Below are positions 61,023-64,000 of a stretch of DNA of 64,000 nucleotides, one piece after another. Position numbers and translations under genes: made by a program. This stretch comes from Myxococcales bacterium (GTDB lineage: Bacteria; Myxococcota; Myxococcia; Myxococcales; Myxococcaceae), in contig JACPVI010000028.1 in the NCBI GenBank assembly GCA_016191815.1, forward strand, positions 1 to 64,000, written 5' to 3'. The first letter of the stretch is position 1; the number at the start of each line of letters is the position of its first letter. The notes beneath the pieces were generated by a model. It did no database searches, was not told where the DNA came from, and saw only the letters and a list, made by a program, of their open reading frames with translations.

Positions 61023-62477
61023 TTGCTCGCCGCGATCCGAAAGCACTGGCTGCGCGCTGCGCTCGGCGCCTGGGCCGCGTTCACCGCTTGGTGCGTGGCC
61101 GGGTTTCCTCCCCCGGTGGATCTCCCTGCGCACGGTGCTCAGCTCGAGACGCTGAAGAACCTGCTCTCGGGAGATCCGGGGGTGAGCGCAGTCTACGAAG
61201 TGCGCTTCCCGCTCGGTTATGGGTTGACCTACTGGCTCTTCCTCCCGCTGGCCTTCGCCACCAACGGAGCCTTCGCCGTCCGGACAGCCCTCTGGGTGAC
61301 GCTCCAGCTCTTTCCTCTCTCGCAGCTCGCCCTGCTCCGGGCATTCCGCCGGCCCGACTGGTATCTCCTGCTCGGCCTCCCGCTGGCCTTCAACCTCTCG
61401 TACTGGTACGGGCTCCTCCCGGGCCTTTTCGCTCAGCCGTTCGTCTTCTTCGCGCTCGCCGCCTACGCCCGAGGGCTCGACTCTCCGAGCTGGCGCTGGC
61501 CGCTCTTGCTCAATCTCGCTGCCGCGGCGGCGATGCTCTCGCACCTGGTCGCCTTCGTGGCGCTCTGCCTCGGCCTGGTCGCCTTCGGGCTGACGCGGAG
61601 GCCTCTGTTCCGCTCACTTCGGGCCGCTGTGCTGGGCCTGCTCGCCCCGGCGCTGCTCTGCCTCCCCAAGGCATGGGCGATGGCCCACCGCGCCGTCACG
61701 GAGGGGCCGTGGCCGCCCACCGAGTACAACCTGACTTCGCACTTCGCCTGGTTCTTCCAGAACTACCGTCCGGAGGGCGTGCTGGCGGCCGCCGCGCCGC
61801 TCGCGGTATCCGCCGTCTTCGCCGCGCTCTACCTGTGGAGGTGTCGCTCGGAGCCGGTCGGGCCGGCGGCGCTCCTCTTCGCCCTCTTGGCGCTCTACTT
61901 CGCGACCCCGAAGACGCTCTCCGGCATCTATCTCATCAGCGTGCGCCTGCCGGTGCTCGCCGCGGTCGCCTCGCTCCTGCTCGTCTCCGCGGAGGCGATC
62001 GTCCGGCCGTTGCGAGTCGGGCTGGTGCTCCTCTCCCTGGCCTCGCTCGCGGAGACGGCCATCTTCCACGCCCGCTTCGCGCGCGCCGTCGCCGGCCTGG
62101 AGGAGATGGTCCGCGAGCCGCCTCCCTGGCGCCACGGCTACCTCTCGCTGGCGGGGCGGCGTGTCCTCGGCAGCAAGCACGTCTACCTGGAACACCTGGG
62201 CCAGTGGTGGACCGCCACCCACGGCGGAGCGGGCCACAACTTCTTCGCCGACGCCGAGCACCACCCGGTGCGCTTCCGTGACGGGGTGGCGCTGCCTTCC
62301 GACTTGTGGGCCTTCCCTCCGGAGGCGGCGGACCAATTCGACGCGCTCTTGGTGTTCGGCGACGCGCCGCTGCCGCCGCACCTATTGGGCTGGAAGGAGA
62401 TGGGGCGGGCCCACTCGTGGAGGAAGCTCGTCCGGCCTGCTTCAATGCAGCCTGCGCCCCACCACGACGCTCAGTGA
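61023..62477 (+). CDS. Polytopic membrane protein of unknown function
   Basis: A 484-aa protein with about ten TM segments (for example YGLTYWLFLPLAFATNGAF, FVFFALAAYARGL, LLLNLAAAAAMLSHLVAFVA, VLAAVASLLLVSAE) and a soluble C-terminal region of about 100 residues. It resembles polytopic glycosyltransferase-like membrane proteins (DLPAHGAQLETLKNLLSG near the first loop), but no catalytic motif is certain. The TTG at 61023 is the likely start, directly after the methyltransferase, with GGGAG upstream; no ATG or GTG is better. The end overlaps a convergent small gene by 36 bases. Confidence 0.7.
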   Translation: MLAAIRKHWLRAALGAWAAFTAWCVAGFPPPVDLPAHGAQLETLKNLLSGDPGVSAVYEVRFPLGYGLTYWLFLPLAFATNGAFAVRTALWVTLQLFPLSQLALLRAFRRPDWYLLLGLPLAFNLSYWYGLLPGLFAQPFVFFALAAYARGLDSPSWRWPLLLNLAAAAAMLSHLVAFVALCLGLVAFGLTRRPLFRSLRAAVLGLLAPALLCLPKAWAMAHRAVTEGPWPPTEYNLTSHFAWFFQNYRPEGVLAAAAPLAVSAVFAALYLWRCRSEPVGPAALLFALLALYFATPKTLSGIYLISVRLPVLAAVASLLLVSAEAIVRPLRVGLVLLSLASLAETAIFHARFARAVAGLEEMVREPPPWRHGYLSLAGRRVLGSKHVYLEHLGQWWTATHGGAGHNFFADAEHHPVRFRDGVALPSDLWAFPPEAADQFDALLVFGDAPLPPHLLGWKEMGRAHSWRKLVRPASMQPAPHHDAQ

Positions 62478-62717
62478 TGGGTTCACGCGCTCGAGCCGGA
62501 GGCGCTCCAGTTCCTTGCCGGTGAGGTCCGTGAGCAGCCCGACCCTCCCCTCGAGCGGCCGCAACTCGGAGACCTCCGTGGCTCGGACCCCTACAGTCAC
62601 CTCGCCGTGCTCCGCGTGGCTATCCACCTCGCTCGAGGCGGCGTTTCCCGGCTCCGGGGAGGAGGCCCCGAATCGCCTCCCTTCCACGATCAGCAGGCAA
62701 TCGACCAGCTCCGCCAT
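62442..62717 (-). CDS. Small conserved hypothetical protein
   Basis: A 91-aa protein (LVDCLLIVEGRRFGASSPEP, VTVGVRATEVSELRPLEG and a basic end). High third-position GC on this strand and a clean frame suggest a real gene. It runs convergently into the membrane-protein gene and overlaps its end by 36 bases. No function is recognised. Confidence 0.6.
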   Translation of the reverse strand: MAELVDCLLIVEGRRFGASSPEPGNAASSEVDSHAEHGEVTVGVRATEVSELRPLEGRVGLLTDLTGKELERLRLERVNPSLSVVVGRRLH

Positions 62718-62952
62718 GCGCTCCTCGCCGAGTCAAGGTAGGGCGCCGCTGCGGGCGCGGCAGGGCGGGCCGCAACGCGCCGAGGCGGTTCGGCACACTG
62801 TGTGACACACCCGCGGTCCTGCCGCCGCTCGGCTCGCGGCAGCCCCGACACGGGCTCGGGCTTTCCTCCTCTCTTTCCTCGGGTGGCCCGCGGCTTCGGC
62901 GATGGCACGCCCGTTGCCCCCGCCGAGTCGAACGCCCCCGCCGGAGAACCCA

Positions 62953-64000
62953 ATGCACGCACCCGTTCGATTCGAAGGAATGCGCCGCGCCGCGCTCGCC
63001 CTGTGGCTGGCCGCCCTCGGCTGCCAATCCACGACCAAGGACCCAGAGCTGACTCGGCGGGTGGAGCCTGCCTCCTTCCAGCCGAACCCCGGCGCCGAGC
63101 CATTGGCCAGCCCCGCTCCGGCAGCCCTGGTGGCGGTCGAGGAGCCCGATCCCGACGGCGACGAAGGTGGCGAAGGCCAGCCGGTCGGCATCCACCTCGG
63201 CTCGTGCGACGGCCCAGGTTGCGAGCTGGTCATCCACTTCTCCCAGGCGATGGCGAAGCGCCCGAAGGTGCAGCTGGAGCCACCGCTCAAGGGCAGTTTC
63301 CACTGGCGTTCGCCCCGGGAGCTGGTGTTCACCCCGAGGAAGAAGCTGGGCTGGGGGCACCAGGTTCAAGTCTCCGTCAGCGACGCGGTGCCGCTCACCG
63401 GCCCGGCGCAAGCCCAGGAGCGGCCTTTCATCGACAACTTCTCCGTTCCCTATCTCCAGGTGGCGGGGAAGGTGGCCGACTGGCCGGTGGTGGAGGGCCG
63501 TCCGCGGCTGGTGACCATCCTCAACCAGATGACCGACCGGATCGGCCGCGGGCCGGCGCTGTTGCTCTACGACCAGCCGGTCGATCCCCGAACGATCTCG
63601 AAGGAGATCTACGCCACCGACGACCGCGGCCAGGCGCTGCGACTCAAGATTCGCCGGCCGAAGAGCGCGGCCCCGATGTACGACGGGGAGATCGACCTCT
63701 CCCTGCTGGTGGCGGTGTCGCTCCCGGACCTGCCGGCGCACGGCGAGCGCGTGACCCTCTCCTTCCCCACTTGGCAGCAGGGCGACCGCGGCGAGGCGGA
63801 GGCCGCCACCGAAAGCCGCATCCTCACGGTGAGCTCGAGCTTCGCGCTGGTGGGAAAGGAGTCCGACGGCGGCGGCTTCGAACGCCTCCCGCTGGAGGGC
63901 CGCATCCTTCTCCGGTTCAACAACTCCATCGACGCCCGCACCCGTGAGGCGGTGTCGATGCGTCCGGAGCCCGAGTCGATGAACGCCGAAGTCTGGGGAG
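62953..64000 (+). CDS. Alpha-2-macroglobulin-like lipoprotein (5' part)
   Basis: The frame starts at the ATG at 62953 (or ATG 62980, with GAAGGA upstream) and is open to the window end, so about 349 codons are present. A signal peptide with lipobox LWLAALGC is followed by an N-terminal region with LVIHFSQAMAKRPKVQLEPP, a pattern like the first MG domains of bacterial alpha-2-macroglobulins (F-x-x-x-M-x-x-P). These large lipoproteins trap proteases in the periplasm, often with a penicillin-binding protein beside them. The missing C-terminus, with the possible thioester, must lie beyond the window. Confidence 0.8.
   Translation, partial: MHAPVRFEGMRRAALALWLAALGCQSTTKDPELTRRVEPASFQPNPGAEPLASPAPAALVAVEEPDPDGDEGGEGQPVGIHLGSCDGPGCELVIHFSQAMAKRPKVQLEPPLKGSFHWRSPRELVFTPRKKLGWGHQVQVSVSDAVPLTGPAQAQERPFIDNFSVPYLQVAGKVADWPVVEGRPRLVTILNQMTDRIGRGPALLLYDQPVDPRTISKEIYATDDRGQALRLKIRRPKSAAPMYDGEIDLSLLVAVSLPDLPAHGERVTLSFPTWQQGDRGEAEAATESRILTVSSSFALVGKESDGGGFERLPLEGRILLRFNNSIDARTREAVSMRPEPESMNAEVWG

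Noticed and set aside
62802-63947. A plus-strand frame of 381 codons over the alpha-2-macroglobulin-like gene
   Set aside because: The Arg/Gly/Pro-rich product is a frame shadow; the lipoprotein frame starting at 62953 has a signal peptide and family motifs.

Overview
The window is a GC-rich bacterial chromosome segment that most resembles a myxobacterium (Myxococcota, formerly Deltaproteobacteria). This is inferred from gene content: three Hanks-type Ser/Thr kinases (one with a PEGA domain, one a kinase-ATPase-TPR fusion), Cys-rich lipoproteins, PilZ, DUF1844 and DUF2914 proteins, an NtrC-type two-component pair, and very large secreted Cys-rich proteins. No rRNA, tRNA, CRISPR array, transposase, integrase or phage gene was seen. 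Many neighbouring genes overlap by 4 bases (ATGA or GTGA), so translational coupling is common.

Layout. 1-12 kb: the 3' end of rho, a PEGA-type kinase, an AI-2E-family permease, two Cys-rich lipoproteins, a PilZ/receiver protein, fabG, a Crp/Fnr regulator, and an NtrC-type response regulator with its kinase. 12-18 kb: cell-surface genes, with a YfhO-like membrane protein, two methyltransferases, a Flp-like pilin and an STT3-like oligosaccharyltransferase. 18-28 kb: an SsnA-like amidohydrolase coupled to an RlmI-like rRNA methyltransferase, a second kinase, an L,D-transpeptidase remnant under a pair of palindromes, truA, clpB and small conserved genes. 28-42 kb: thiE, thiD, a class I glutamine-amidotransferase peptidase, prolyl oligopeptidase, lon, an epimerase, algH, a DUF2914 protein, Xaa-Pro aminopeptidase and a GH5 lipoprotein.

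The most unusual part is 42.4-57.5 kb. Two paralogous giant secreted proteins (1556 and 1738 aa) each begin with 12-15 perfect tandem copies of the pentapeptide NGLLS. They flank a 1259-aa soluble protein that combines a zinc-knuckle-like N-terminus, a Ser/Thr kinase, a degenerate cyclase-like domain, an AAA/NACHT-type ATPase and TPRs. Both giant genes have the same upstream control layout: direct repeats built on TTGCGCA with a 22-bp period, then a sigma-54-like -24/-12 element. This looks like a co-regulated surface-protein system with a signalling protein between its two effectors. The block ends at a frameshifted SRPBCC gene (10-bp tandem duplication) and a truncated rsmE, which suggests rearrangement at its right border.

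57.5-64 kb: a PreA-like dihydropyrimidine dehydrogenase, a DTW-domain protein with a long C-terminal extension, a 122-bp tandem duplication, a methyltransferase, a polytopic membrane protein, a small convergent gene, and the start of an alpha-2-macroglobulin-like lipoprotein that runs off the window.
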